Shown in pieces: positions 35,127-46,559 of a stretch of 64,000 nucleotides of DNA (position 1 is its first letter; each line of letters opens with the position of its first letter). The DNA comes from Hericium rajendrae (taxonomy: Eukaryota > Basidiomycota > Agaricomycetes > Russulales > Hericiaceae), in contig CM065888.1 in assembly GCA_033439255.1 (NCBI GenBank), positions 2,208,880 to 2,272,879 of the forward strand, read 5' to 3'. The notes beneath the pieces are model-generated. The model ran no database searches and was not told the DNA's origin. It saw only the letters and a program-made list of their open reading frames with translations. The translations under genes and the position numbers were made by a program.

Positions 35127-37799
35127 TCATTTATCTTGCCACCAAATTAGCCTGCAACCAGTGGCGGAGAAAATTATGGCACTCACATCTCTCCGGCGCC
35201 GCTTGCCGTCCGTGTCATGACCGGAGGTGTCAGGGTCAGATGGCTGGAGGCAGGTGGTAAGCCAGTGCTCTCAATCAATTAGGAATAGCATGGACGCGAT
35301 GACACACCTGTCGCTCGTGTTTGTCACCGACCGCCGTGCTGGGTCCGGCCTGGTCGTCCCCCCCTTGCTCCACCCTTCTTCTTTCCAGCTTCTTCGCCTT
35401 TTTGTTTTCCCTTTTCAGCCTGTTCTTCATCTGACTGCGCGTGAGTCGAGGACCATTGCTTGGACCCTTTTCGATTTCCATCTGAGCCTGTCTATCAGTC
35501 GCAGGCGTGCCGGCGGCAAACGACAGAGGGGCAGGGCTCCGCCCAACTCCACTTTTCTGCAGAGGATGATGAGAAGCAAGAACAAGTTTAAAGTACGTTC
35601 GTGTGACCGTACCTTCCCCTCCTGCCCCGTTTCTGCCATCTCCACGTCGGTCGCTTCAACGGCAGTGCCGCTGGACTCTGCAACCGCTGACGCGCGCCCC
35701 GGGACATCTCCAGCAGCCGCATCTCCAGCAGCCGCAGACACACTAGCTGCAAGGGACAGGGGGACAGAGCTCTGAGCAACTCCGCTCGGCTCCTTTTCCT
35801 GCAGAGAATGATGAGAAGCAAGAACAAGTTTAAAGCGCGTTCGTGTGACCGTACCTTGCCCTCCGGCCCCGTTTCTGCCATCTCCACGTCGGTCGCTTCA
35901 ACGGCAGTGCCGCTGGACTCTGCAACCGCTGACGCGCGCCCCGGGACATCTCCAGCAGCCGCATCTCCAGCAGCCGCAGACACACTAGCTGCGAGGGACA
36001 GGGGGATAGAGCTCTGAGCGACTCCGCTCGGCTCCTTTTCCTGCAGAGAATGATGAGAAGCAAGAACAGGTTTTAAGTGCGTTCATACGACCATACCTTG
36101 CCTTCCTGTCCTGCTTCAACCATTTCCACGTCGATCACTTCAACGGCAGCACCGCCGGACTCTGCGAGTGCTGACGCACGCCCCGGGACATCTCCAGCAG
36201 CCGCATCTCCAGCAGCCGCAGACACACCAGCTGCGAGGGACAGGGGGGCAGAGCTCTGAGCGACCCCGCTTGGTTCCTTTTCCTGCGGAGGATGAGGCTA
36301 AGAACAAGGTCTAAATGCATTTCATACCCATACCTTCCGTTTCTGCCCTGTTTCAGCCATTGCCTGCTCACCGCCCTCGGCCTCGGCCTCGCCCTCGGCA
36401 TCGCGGTCCTCGTCGCTGTCCTCGTCGCTGTCCTCGCTGTCCTCTTTGCTGTCCTCGGGGGCCTCCTCGCCGTTGTCCTCGCCGTTGTCCTTGCCGTCGT
36501 CCTTACGGTCTTCGCGGGCCTCCTTGCGGTCACCCTCGTGGTCGTCCTCGTCGCTGTCCTCGCCACTGTCCTCGCCGCTATCCTCGCTGCTATCCTCGTC
36601 GCTGTCCTCGTCGTTGTCAACCGTCTACCCAACAACCACAAATTTCAACACCGACATGCAGCAGAACAACGCGAGCTTACTGGAGAGCGTGGTGCTGCCC
36701 TGCCCCTTCCCCGGCGACGTGCCTTCCATGACTGGCTGACCTCTTCCTAACAAGGGGTGAGGATGGATGAACTCGCACACTCTCCCAACGGCAGCTTACC
36801 TCTGCTATCTAACCACCGCCAAACACATTCATGGTCATCAGATCTATGTCTCAAAGCAGGACAGCACGAGACCATGGCATTACCTTTCGCACGTGTGTGC
36901 TTGGATGCCTCGCATTATCAATAGTCAGTTTCACGAACGGAGACCAGTCACCAAATTTTCGCGTATGCGATGTATCGATCGGCTCCACTGCAATTTGCAG
37001 GACGTTGCACTTTTGCGACATGTCTCGATCAGGCACCCAGTAATTGTCGCGGAATGGGCAAGACGAGAAGATGGCTATCCGGGCAGCTCGGTGTTTCTCT
37101 TCTCCCTTAGCCCACGCCGCCCAGTTGTGCTGGTTTTCCAGATCACCTGCGAGAATCCTCAGGATGACGTCCGATGCTGTGGCTGCAGGCGGACCACGTA
37201 CCAAAGTTCAGGGGGTCGCCAAATTGCCTAAGGGCCTTCAGTTTTGGCCACTCCTTGACATCGTCCTGCACCAGAGGGCCCTGGCTGTGGTACTGAAGCA
37301 AGGCCCATGCATCTACCAAAGGCCACCTCCAGGTTTCCTCCCAGGGGGATTGGTCGAGCGCCGTGGAGAGGACCGAGTGGTAGAAGTGATAGTGCGCATC
37401 TGTGTGGACAAGGTACGTGTCCGCAATGCTGGATTCTACCCTTCCCTCAGCCTTCTCCTCCTCCAGGGCAACTCGCTGCCACACGCAGTCGTTCAGTATC
37501 TTCAGCAGAAACCGCATGATGCTAAAATAGCGAGGAGGGAAAGAGCGGCCCACAAGGTCGCCCTTCTTCGTCATTACGATTTTCTTGCCTTCCTGGCCTT
37601 CCCTCACTGAGAATCTCTTTTTGTGGACACTGTACCATGGGGCATTGTCCTTGTCCGTGTTCAGTACCAACACGTGCATGACGCGTGGGACTTTCGCGGG
37701 CACCTTCTCTGGGCCTAGGACCAAACTCCTGAGGGTACTGAAGCCTTCCTTGCTGACATAGTCTTCCTCGGCGCTGGCAGATGGCGGCTCGGACGGCAT
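35127..37799 (-). CDS. P-family nuclear-type protein, copy P2, with three tandem duplicated exons
   Basis: Start chosen at 37799 (MPSEPPSASAEEDYVSKEGF) because it aligns with the starts of P1 and P3; a Met at 37871 is in frame upstream. Block 1 ends WPKLKALRQFGDPLNFG (about 37200-37250). Block 2 (NWAAWAKGEEKHRAARIAIF ... WSPFVKLTIDNARH, about 36885-37140) follows after an intron. Next come a small exon (about 36680-36745) and a 97-codon Asp/Glu-rich exon (36334-36624). Then three 186-base exons (36097-36282, 35855-36040, 35613-35798), a basic exon with LTRSQMKNRLKRENKKAKKL (35308-35556), and a last exon with KRRRRD (about 35175-35190). Composition suggests a nuclear protein; the function is unknown. 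Convergent with Q2. Confidence 0.6.
35613..36282 (-). repeat. Triplicated 186-bp exon plus 56-bp intron (242-bp period) in P2
   Basis: Exons at 36097-36282, 35855-36040 and 35613-35798 are each exactly 186 bases (62 codons, phase 0 at both ends) and each intron is 56 bp. All encode a variant of EKEPSG/RAESL... that reads, in the coding frame, as Ala/Gly/Ser-rich with a conserved EVTDVEM-like acidic end. Sequence identity is high, so the duplications are recent. The unit is symmetric, so copies can be added without breaking the frame. P3 has a related single exon (about 41020-41180). Confidence 0.75.
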
Positions 37800-38110
37800 C
37801 GTTGTTGTAGTCGGGGAGTTGGGTGGACAGCGTGGTTCGCTTTGAAGCCTTTGCATCTGCAAACGTGCCACTTAGATGCTGCCCCTAAAATGGAAATAGG
37901 CATTCAATCTCCACATACTCCGACCCTTGGATGCAGCCACGCGGCGATGACCCTTGCAGACAGCACTTTACCACGTCACGCACACGTATCTCATTGCCGA
38001 GCGTAGCTTGTATGTTTTGGTCCACGCACATCTACAATCCCCAGTCGCGCCAGCACAATTCACACTGCCCGGGCGTGTATCTGGCAATCGGGCTCTGTGA
38101 TTGATTAATA
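37800..38110. promoter_or_regulatory. Upstream region of P2
   Basis: Intergenic sequence upstream of the P2 start; no clear TATA box. Most of it has no close counterpart upstream of P3, where the shared block begins later (see 38110-38300). Confidence 0.3.
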
Positions 38111-38300
38111 AGAGATCAAGATCCACTTACTAATGAGCCAATCTCACGGCACGAGTCAACACCGGACCGACATGCGAAGATCGTGGTCACCCGATATAGG
38201 TAAATCTGCACAGCCACTGATTGATTGCACTCGCTGGCGGTTCGTCTTTGCTGGTACTGTCTTCTCTCTTTCCTCCTCCTCCCACCATCCCCCCTCCTCG
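38110..38300 (+). repeat. Conserved ~170-bp block preceding the 53-bp minisatellite (copy near P2)
   Basis: From 'agatcaagatccacttacta' to 'ctgtcttctctctttcctcc' this block is nearly identical to 43410-43580. It contains 'ggtcacccgatataggtaaatctgcac'. In both places it sits between a P gene and the minisatellite, so it is part of the duplicated unit. Confidence 0.7.
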
Positions 38301-38309
38301 ATGTCTGCT

Positions 38310-39340
38310 GGCAGCTGCTATCAGCCGACGACGACATGGCAGAGGGTTCACGACGTCTTGCTGGCGGCTGCTATCAGCTGACGGCGCCATGGCAGAGGGT
38401 TCATGACGTCTTGCTGGCGGCTGCTATCAACCGACGACGACGCGGGGTTGGGTTCACGGCATCTTGCTGGCGGCTGCTATCAACCGATGGCGACATGGAG
38501 GAGAGCTCACGGCGTCTTGCTGGCGGCTGCTATCAGCCGACGGCGACGCGGGGTTGGGTTCGCGGCGTCTTGCTGGCGGCTGCTATCAACCGACGGCGAC
38601 GTGGGGTTGGGTTCGCGGCGTCTGCTGGCTGGCTGCTATCAGCCGACGGGCGTCGCAGAGGGTTCACGGCGTCTTGCTGGCGGCTGCTATCAACCGATGG
38701 CGACATGGAGGAGGGTTCGCAACGTCTGCTGGCGGCTGCTATCAACCGACGACGACGCGGGGTTGGGTTCACGGCGTCTTGCTGGCGGCTGCTATCAACC
38801 GACGGCGACGTGAGGGAGGGTTCGCGGCGTCTTGCTGGCGGCTGCTATCAACCGACGGCGACGTGAAGGAGGGTTCGCGGCGTCTTGCTGGCGGCTGCTA
38901 TCAACCGACGGCGACGTGGGGTTGGGTTCGCGGCGTCTGCTGGCAGCTGCTATCAGCCGACGGCGACGCGGGGTTGGGTTCGTGAGAGGGTTCACGGCGC
39001 TCTTGCTGGCGGTCTTGCTGGCGGCTCAGCCGACGGCGACGCGGGGTTGGGTTCACGGCGTCTTGCTGGCGGCTGCTATCAACCGACGGCGACGTGAAGG
39101 AGGGTTCGCGGCGTCTTGCTGGCGGCTGCTATCAACCGACGGCGACGTGGGGTTGGGTTCGCGGCGTCTGCTGGCAGCTGCTATCAGCCGACGACGGCGT
39201 CGCAGAGGGCTCACGGCGTCTTGCTGGCGGCTGCTATCAACCGACGGCGACGTGGGGTTGGGTGCGCGGCGTCTGCTGGCGTCTGCTATCAGCTGAGGCC
39301 GGCGTGGCAGAGCATTCACGACGTCTGCTGGCGGCCGCTA
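38310..39340 (+). repeat. 53-bp minisatellite, array 1 (about 19 units)
   Basis: The unit can be read as ttgctggcggctgctatcaa followed by ccgacggcgacgtggggttg and ggttcgcggcgtc (53 bases). About nineteen copies occur, with variants tatcagccgacg, acatggaggag and gtcgcagagg. The array gives open frames of Leu-Ala-Ala-Ala-Ile-Asn-Arg type in all three plus frames, which are not genes. G-runs of four recur in most units. Confidence 0.8.
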
Positions 39341-40616
39341 CGGGTGACGGCGACGTCGCAGGATGGCTGTCGTCCGTTCGAAATGCCTATGTTCGCCTCT
39401 CGGTTGGTCCGCACCAGGCATGTGTGCTGGTGCTCTGATGGCAGCCGCCGTGGCCCTGATGAACCTAAGCACCCACAAAACACCCGTGGTGCCCGTGCCT
39501 AGGCCATGCCCGACCAATGCAGGCACAGGATCCTGCAAACACGGTGGCCCCCACCGCAGCTAGGGCATCTGCATAATGGAAAGGGTGGGGGGCATGAAAT
39601 CTGCCACACAGGACAGCGGGCCATCCCTCCTCAGTCCCGCATTCTGCGCAGGTAGGTTTGCCTCCCCTCCACGCCGCCTACACACAGGTGACCACCCACC
39701 CTTCCTCTCCATCCCACTACCGAGTTCTCCCTGCCCCCTCTCCTTTCTTCCCACATATCGCCCGCCACCCCCCGCTTTTGCTCCCCTCAAGACTCTGTGT
39801 GATCCACAACTTCCCGTGCTCCATCTGGGCACATGCAAGCTTCCCGCTATGTTACCCACACCCTCCTTGGCTCCCGGTACGCCTTCGACACCGGCTTGCG
39901 GGCTAGCCACTCCATGTGCCCCTGCTGCAGCCTGCAAAGTCAGCGCTTATCCTGAACAGCGCCTATCACCCTCAGCGCCAGAAGCGGGCGTCTCATGTCT
40001 ATGTTCGCCTGCCAGAGGCATGTGCAAACATTCTGCAGCCCCCCCCCCCCCCCAACCCAGGTGGCGCAGCAACACATAGCAGGTGCCTACGACCCATGCT
40101 GGCCATGTGTCAGGTGCCAACAACGTGCGCACACCCCCCGCCAGATGCCAGCAAAGCTCGCAGGGCCTCAATAGCCCGCCAAGCGATAGCAACGCGCGTG
40201 CAGGCTGCCAATGACATGAGCGGGTCATCAAGGACATATACGCGACCCCCCCCCCCACCAGCACGTGGGCATGCTGTGCGCCAAGCACGCCGGGTCCCGC
40301 AGGGCGTGCCAGACGCAGCAACACAAACGGCCTCACCGCCGCCCCAGCAACATGCAGGCAAGTCTCGACGGTGTGCGCAGGACCTTCAACAGGCTGTCAC
40401 TTCCATGGGCCCTTGTAGACAGTACTCATGTCATCCCCTCATGTCATACGTTGTGTAATCATTATTTGAATGCTATTGACATGCTACCCTTGTGGATGCT
40501 ATGAGGCGGGCCTGATCATCTCCAGCCAGCAGTCCTTGGCCAAACCCATGTGGCAGCTATCCCTCTCCTGCCACCTATCTACTTAATTGCCCGCCGGCAT
40601 TTCTGTTTGCCAGATG
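39341..40616. other. GC-rich spacer between duplicated P2 and P3 units
   Basis: No gene supported. The first ~130 bases (39360-39490) still match 44290-44440 weakly (ggygctctgatgg..agccrc..yggccctgatga), so the duplication extends past the minisatellite. Poly-C runs of 15 (40039-40053) and 11 (40246-40256) occur. Open frames here have Pro/Ala/Thr-rich low-complexity content. Confidence 0.45.
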
Positions 40617-42690
40617 TTATTTTTTCCCTGCAGGGCTGACCCTGTTGTCTCTCCGGCGTCGCTTAACGTCTGCGACATGGCCGGGGGCTTCTGATCGGAT
40701 AGCTGGATGTAGGTGACGAGTGAGTGCTTCAAATCAACTATGAACTGCGTGGATACGACTGACGCACCTGTCGCTCGTGTTTGTTGCTGACCGCCATGCT
40801 CGGCCCAGCCCTCTTTACCCGGCCACGGCTGACCTGAGGGTCACCATCATTGCCTGAACCCTGTTCGATATCCATTGCGTCCTGCCCATTGGCCCCAAAC
40901 GTGCCACCTAAAGACACAGTGGCAGGGCTCGTGACAACTGGGCTTAGTTCCTTTGTATGTGCAGGATCAGAGCAACAGCCGGTGTGATCTTGATTCGTAT
41001 AAACACACCTTCGCTTCCTGCCCTATATCGGCCATTGCCACGTCGGTTTCTTCCACCGGGGCAGTGACAGACTCTGCAAGCGTGGGCGCACGCTCCTCAC
41101 CCGATTTCTCCCCCCTTCCTCCCTCGTCCATCTTATCTTCGTCCCTTTCCTTTGTTGGGGTGGGCTGCTGTCGCTGGATATCAAAAAGAAGTCTATGGGC
41201 ATGCCATGACCACTTACCTTGCTGTCACTGTGCCAGCTGTCATCGCTGTCCCAGCCGTCCGAATCGCCACCCTGTGTGTCAGACGCGTCACCGTCTAAAA
41301 AAGGGCCGTAAATGTCTGATATGGACATACCTCCCGCCCTGGTTGCAACTGGTTGCCGCCTGCCTTTGACCGGAGCCCCATCACGTGGGGAAAAAAAGGA
41401 AAGATAAAGCATCGCTCACCTCCGTCTCACCCTCTTCTGACTGGCCAGCCCCGCTGCCCTCGTCTTCCTTCTCTGATTCTGTGCTCTCCTCGCTGCTGCC
41501 GTCAACCACGGCATCGTTGTCGATGTCAATTATCTACCGCACAGTGATGAATTTCAACATGCAGCACAACAACGCGGGCTTACTGTAGAGTGGGGTGCTG
41601 GCGTGCCCCATCCCCGGTGATGCTCCATCCGCAATTGACTGGCCTCTTTCTAAGAAGAGAGTGAGGATGGATGAAATCGCACGCTCCCCCAACGGCAGCT
41701 TACCTCCGCTATCTAATCATTGCCAGATGCATTCATGATAATCAGATCTGTCTCAAAGCAGAAGAGCCTGAGACCATGGCATTACCTTTCGCACCTCTGC
41801 ATTTGGCTGCCTCGCGTGTTCAAGAGTCAGTTCCACGAATGGAGGCCAGTCACCACTTTCTATGTCATCTGACACGTCCACCGGCCCCAGTCTCACTCCC
41901 AGCTCCTTGCACGTTCGCACTGCATCTCGATCAAGCACCCAGTTCTGGTCGCGGAACGGGCAAGAGGAGAATATGGCTATCCTAGCAGCTCGGTGTTTCT
42001 CTTCTCCCTGGGCCCACGCCGCCCAGTTGTACTTGTTTTCCAGGTCATCTGCGAGAATCCTCAGCATATCCCATGCCGTTGCTGCAGCCAAACCACGCAC
42101 CAAACTTCAGGGGGTCGCCGAGTTTCCTAAGGGCCTCCAATTTTGGCCACTTCGTGACATCCTCCTGCACCATAGGGCCCTGGCCATGGTACTGAAGCAA
42201 GGCCCATGCATCTAGCAAAGGCCACCTTTCACTGTGGTTCCCAGACCTTCCCTCGACCGCCAGCATGAGGGTGTTGAAATAGAAGTGATACTGCGCATCC
42301 GTGTGGACAAGGTACGTGTCCGCGATGCTGGACTCTACCCTCCCCTTTGCCTTCTCCTCCTCCAGGGCAACTCGCTGCCAGACGCATTCATTCTGTATTT
42401 TGACGAGGAACCGTGCGATGCTAAAATAGCAGGGGGATGTCGCCGATCTCGAGCTCGCCCTTCTTGCGCATGTGAATAAGGCCTGCCTTTCGGTCTACCT
42501 CAAAACGAGTTTGGTAGAGGTGGAACTCTTTTGCTTTGTCATTCCCCATTCCTTGCACCAACCTATGCGTCCAACGCGGGGCTTTCTTAGGCACCTTCTC
42601 CGGCCGGGGGAACAAAAATGTGAGGGAATTCAGATCCTCCTGGCGGACGTACACTTCCTCCGTGCTGGAAGATGAAGGTTTGGAGGCCAT
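40617..42690 (-). pseudogene. P-family protein, copy P3 (one frameshift in exon 1)
   Basis: Start at 42690 (MASKPSSSSTEEVYVRQEDL). Block 1 runs to KKGELEIGD, where the frame is lost at about 42440 beside a GGGGG run. Homology to P2 resumes one base over (YFSIARFLVK ... WQRVALEEEKAKGRVESSIADT) and goes on to WPKLEALRKLGDPLKFG (about 42110-42160). Block 2 (NWAAWAQGEEKHRAARIAIF ... ARQP) is at about 41790-42055. Acidic exons follow (about 41210-41540), then one copy of the exon that is triplicated in P2, then the exon ending SNKHERQ (about 40770-40930). A last exon carries KRRRRDNR (about 40640-40670). The lesion is a single base at a homopolymer and may be a sequencing error. Confidence 0.5.
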
Positions 42691-43409
42691 GGCTGTTGTA
42701 GTCGAGGAGTGATCTGCAATCAATCGATGGCACGGTTTGTTTTGAGGCCTCGGCGCCTGCTACATATATTCTGCCACTAAAAATGGAAATATGGGTGGAA
42801 GCTCGGCGTACACCGGCCCTCGAGCACAGCCACGTGGCTCGCGCTCGCAGATGGCATCCCGCCTTGTTACTTTTCCCTGTTGGTCCGCTGACCACCTACC
42901 ACCTCCACCAAAAACTGCAAGAGATCAACGGTTTATGGGGCACGTCTTTGTGTTTGTTTGCCACCCCTCGCGCTTTATCACGTGGTATCCAATGCCATCG
43001 CGATGTGCCCTTGGTATGTCTTGTGTGCAATTATGTACCAAAACCTCTTCCAATGGAGTCCATTTCCTCACTGTCTCAGACTCTTTTGAGCGGGAGTCCA
43101 AGAATTCTTGCTCGCTGCAGATGATGTTATGGTGGTGCCGCAGATGAAGTCTGGTAGTTTTGCCATTTGAAACCACATCCTAGGCCACGAGCAACGTCTC
43201 CCTTCGTCAACCATGTTTCCGTTCAGGCCACCTCATCGAAAAGGTCACCGGACGGGGCACCGGAATGTGGCCAAATTCTCCTCTTCTCCTTCGTTCCTGT
43301 CCCCTTGCGGCCCTCAGGAACGACTCTTCGCCAAAATCCCATCTCGTAAATTCCGGTGGTGGCCGGCACAACTTGCGCTGACTTACGCCGCCCAGATGCA
43401 TACTATCAA
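42691..43409. other. Region upstream of P3
   Basis: No convincing gene. Several open frames of 100-118 codons overlap here but show neither shared family blocks nor plausible introns. The stretch separates P3 from the conserved block at 43410. Confidence 0.35.
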
Positions 43410-44290
43410 GAGATCAAGATCCACTTACTAATGAGCCAATCTCATGGCACGAGTCAACGCCGGACCGACATGCGGAGATCGTGGTCACCCGATATAGGTA
43501 AATCTGCACAGCCACTGATTGATTGCACTCGCTGGTGGTTCGTCTTTGCTGGCACTGTCTTCTCTCTTTCCTCCCGCCATCCCTCCTCCTCGACGTCTGC
43601 TAGCAGCTGCTACCCTGTCCCCCGCGATCTCTGCTGGCGGCTGCTGTCAACCGACGGTGACGTGGGGTTGGGTTCACGGTGTCTGCTGGCGGCTGCTATC
43701 AGCCGAAGGCGACGTGGGGTTGGGTTCACGACGTCTGCTCGCGGCTGCTATCAGCCGAAGGCGACGTGGGGTTGGGTGCACGGCGTCTTGCTGGCGGCTG
43801 CTATCAGCCGACGGCGACGGCGTCTTGCTGGCGGCTGCTATCAACCGACGGCGACGTGGGGTTGGGTTCGCGGCGTCTGCTGGCGGCTGCTATCAACCGA
43901 CGGCGACGTGGCAGAGGGTGCACGACATCTCGCTGGCGGCTGCTATCAACCGACGGCGACGTGGGGTTGGGTTCGCGGCGTCTGCTGGCAGCTGCTATCA
44001 GCCGACGGCGACGTGGCAGAGGGTTCGCGGCGTCTGCTGGCGGCTGCTATCAACCGACGGCGACGTGGCAGAGGGTGCACGACGTCTTGCTGGCGGCTGC
44101 TATCAACCGACGGCGATGTGGGGTTGGGTTCACAGCGTCTGCTGGCAGCTGCTATCAGCCGACGGCGACGTGGCAGAGGGTGCACGACGTCTCGCTGGCG
44201 GCTGCTATCAACCGACGGCGACGTGGGGTTGGGTTCGCGGCGTCTGCTGGCGGCTGCTATCAGCCGACGGCGGCGTCGCAGAGGATGGAA
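43410..44290 (+). repeat. Conserved block plus 53-bp minisatellite, array 2 (about 13 units)
   Basis: 43410-43580 repeats the block of 38110-38300. 43620-44290 repeats the 53-bp unit (gctggcggctgctatcaacc / gacggcgacgtggcagaggg variants). Units alternate between a 'ggggttgggttcgcgg' form and a 'gcagagggtgcacgac' form, suggesting that a two-unit block was amplified here. The 459-codon and 293-codon plus frames across it are repeat artefacts. Confidence 0.8.
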
Positions 44291-44799
44291 GATGCCTGCT
44301 GCGATGGCTGAAGCCTACCCTCACCTCCTGGTCCCTGCGGCTCAAAGGGGACCCCAGTTCGATGGCTGGCAGGGGCCAGGCCAGCCTGCCGGCGCTCTGA
44401 TGGGAAGCCACAGCGGCCCTGATGATGCTGAGCACCTGCCCCGAGCCAAACGGCGGAGGTTTGTTCGCAGGCAGGCTGGAGGGGCAGGTAATCCTACGCC
44501 TCATGGGAAGGGTGTAAAAATGGGCCTGTCCCACAGGCCTGGTGGCATCTGCTGGCCGCCACTCCGGCTGGCGGTGAGGCCACGTAGGGGTTCGGCGGCC
44601 CATCCCATCCCCTGTCATACCTGTGGGCAGCCCCTTGCGGCTCATGGCCATGCGGCCGGGCGATGGGCAGGCTCTACCCTGGCGATGCTGCCCCGGCGAC
44701 CGCGCCCACTCCCCTCTCTGCCCATTCTTCCTTAGCTCGAACGAAGGCGCGTGGCCAGAGTTTGAACCCAGCACGCAAACCAAACTACCTGCCCCTCAT
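44291..44799. other. GC-rich spacer after minisatellite 2
   Basis: Weakly similar to 39360-39490 at its start. No gene supported. Confidence 0.4.
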
Positions 44800-45790
44800 T
44801 CATAAATCTGTGAGCAACGACTTCGAGTACATCGGGGTGTTGAATGGGCGTTGCCATTTGGAAGGCGCCCGCCCATTTTCTGGCCTGCAGGCCTGCTCTC
44901 TGGTCTCTCTGTTTGCCAGTGCAAAAAATCGTTGTCTGAGTGCCTGGCATGTGCCCTGGAGCTGGCAGCACAAGGTGGCTTTGCCCTGTGGGCAGCTCTG
45001 CTGAGTCATCACTGTAGACAGCCATGGCCTGGCGGCAGGCCCCCCTGCTCCCTCCCAGGCAGCCAAGGAGCTGGCGCACCGCCAGGACTTCCCACACCCC
45101 TCCTCCTGCTCCCGCGGCTCCGCGCAGCCACCTTTCCCTCACCCAGTGCCCTTCAGTCCGTGTTCGCCAAGGCCTGCTCGCTGCGCTGGTGCTGGCCGAA
45201 TGCGCTTGGTCAGTTGCAAGAGGCCCCGGGAGTCAGTTGTTGGCAGATTTGGCCGGGGCAACTGCTGTCGTCTGAGATGCTCCTGTGGCCGGAAAGCTTG
45301 TCTTCGCAAGGCACTCGAAGCATTACCGAAGGCAAGGCTGCTGGCCTCCATCAGCCAGGGAGTGGCTTCGTGATAGGCCTTGTGAAGGTACTCTTGTGCC
45401 CGCCCGGGAATGGGCTCCCTCATCTTGGCCGCAGCTGGTCGATAGCCACGCACAAAAACGTGCCACGTGTCTCAGGCTTCTTGTGCTCGGTTTGCCAAGA
45501 CTCGAGTGCCGCCGCCGCCGGCGGAGCCCTTGCTCGGAGTTCGAGTTCAGCTGGAAGGCCTGACGGTGGCCAACCTGGAGGTCATCGATCATCTTCTGAA
45601 ATTGGACATTATCATGTGATGTGCCTCTCTTTATAACGCCAGTATCTAGTTTTTCGTTCGAATTCTCTTTGACAATGCCAGGATCAAGGTTAGCTGAGGA
45701 TGAATAGTCAGCCGTTGAGGGATCAAAGCTCTGAAGCCAGAGTCGCGCATTACCTCGCCCATAAGTACCAATAAGAGTGTTGGAGTGCAT
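44800..45790 (-). CDS. Possible multi-exon hypothetical protein (weak)
   Basis: A minus-strand start at 45790 (MHSNTLIGTYGRGNARLW) opens a frame with mixed, protein-like composition (FDPSTADYSS, IDDLQVGHRQAFQLNSN, then an RRRRR cluster). A second open stretch follows at 45139-45453 (EYLHKAYHEATPWLMEAS). A 3' piece ends at about 44800 with SKWQRPFNTPMYSKSLLTDL. Introns joining them are not clear. It could be a real but poorly resolved gene, or a decayed one. No function recognised. Confidence 0.25.
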
Positions 45791-46559
45791 TCGTGCTCAA
45801 TACCCGACGGTCTGGTTTGTATGCCAGTGCGATGAGTTGCGCAGTCAGTGAGTAGCCAGTGCCCAACACGATGACTTCAACATGAGATCACAGTTGACGT
45901 CATTCGAAGCAGAAAAGGAAATTTTATCCTAATAAGGCATTTGTTTGTTCGAGGACGCTGTGCCTGCACGATTTCACACAGCATTGTGAGACTGGAGAGC
46001 CTGCTCTCCGAGCAAGGGATCTCTGGCACGGCTCGGGATGTCGACCACGTGGCTCTGCCTCGTTGCGTCACAGTCGGATCGACTAGCTTCGGCCTTAATA
46101 AACTCCCCAGTTGTCATCAGACATATCACCCATGACAGCCAAGCGTAGGCACGCCAGTTGATCTCATCGACAGGCTGCCACCGTGGTGGTACCTGCCTAT
46201 ACACCCAGCACTTCTGGGTAGTGATCTCGCACCTTGTCGAAGTCCACGAAGTGGCATTTTTTTTTTTTTAGAAAAACTCGAATTCATCTTTCATTTACTG
46301 ACTCTAGGGACCTTTTTTCGAAGTTGAGGCCCATTTTTCGCGAAGACAAGCTTTGGATTGGGCGGAGAAACGACGCATCCACCAAAATGCCGACGGATGG
46401 GCCCAGCCGCTTCCACAGAAGTGTCACCTCATTTATGAGATCACCTGGAGCCGGCTGGGAACGAGCCTAGTGCTATTGCAGAAGGCAGGCAGCTGGGAAG
46501 CAGGCGTATTCCTAGAAACAGTACGTAAAGATCGACAGATATTTACATAATAGGAGCTT
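45791..46559. other. Spacer downstream of the TET/JBP-like gene
   Basis: No gene seen. Contains a poly-T run (about 46258-46270). Confidence 0.4.

Noticed and set aside
36292-36750. 152-codon plus-strand frame rich in Val/Leu/Ala looking like a membrane protein
   Set aside because: Exact antisense of the Asp/Glu-rich exon of P2.
38225-39502. Repeat proteins in all three plus frames (up to 213 codons)
   Set aside because: The 53-bp unit is not a multiple of three, so each frame cycles through the same peptides; not coding.
38310-44290. CRISPR array
   Set aside because: Units are contiguous 53-bp tandem repeats without unique spacers, in a eukaryotic context.
43356-44735. 459-codon plus-strand frame
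   Set aside because: Crosses the second 53-bp array; same artefact.
44851-45636. 261-codon plus-strand frame
   Set aside because: Cys/Trp/Pro-rich antisense of a more protein-like minus-strand frame.
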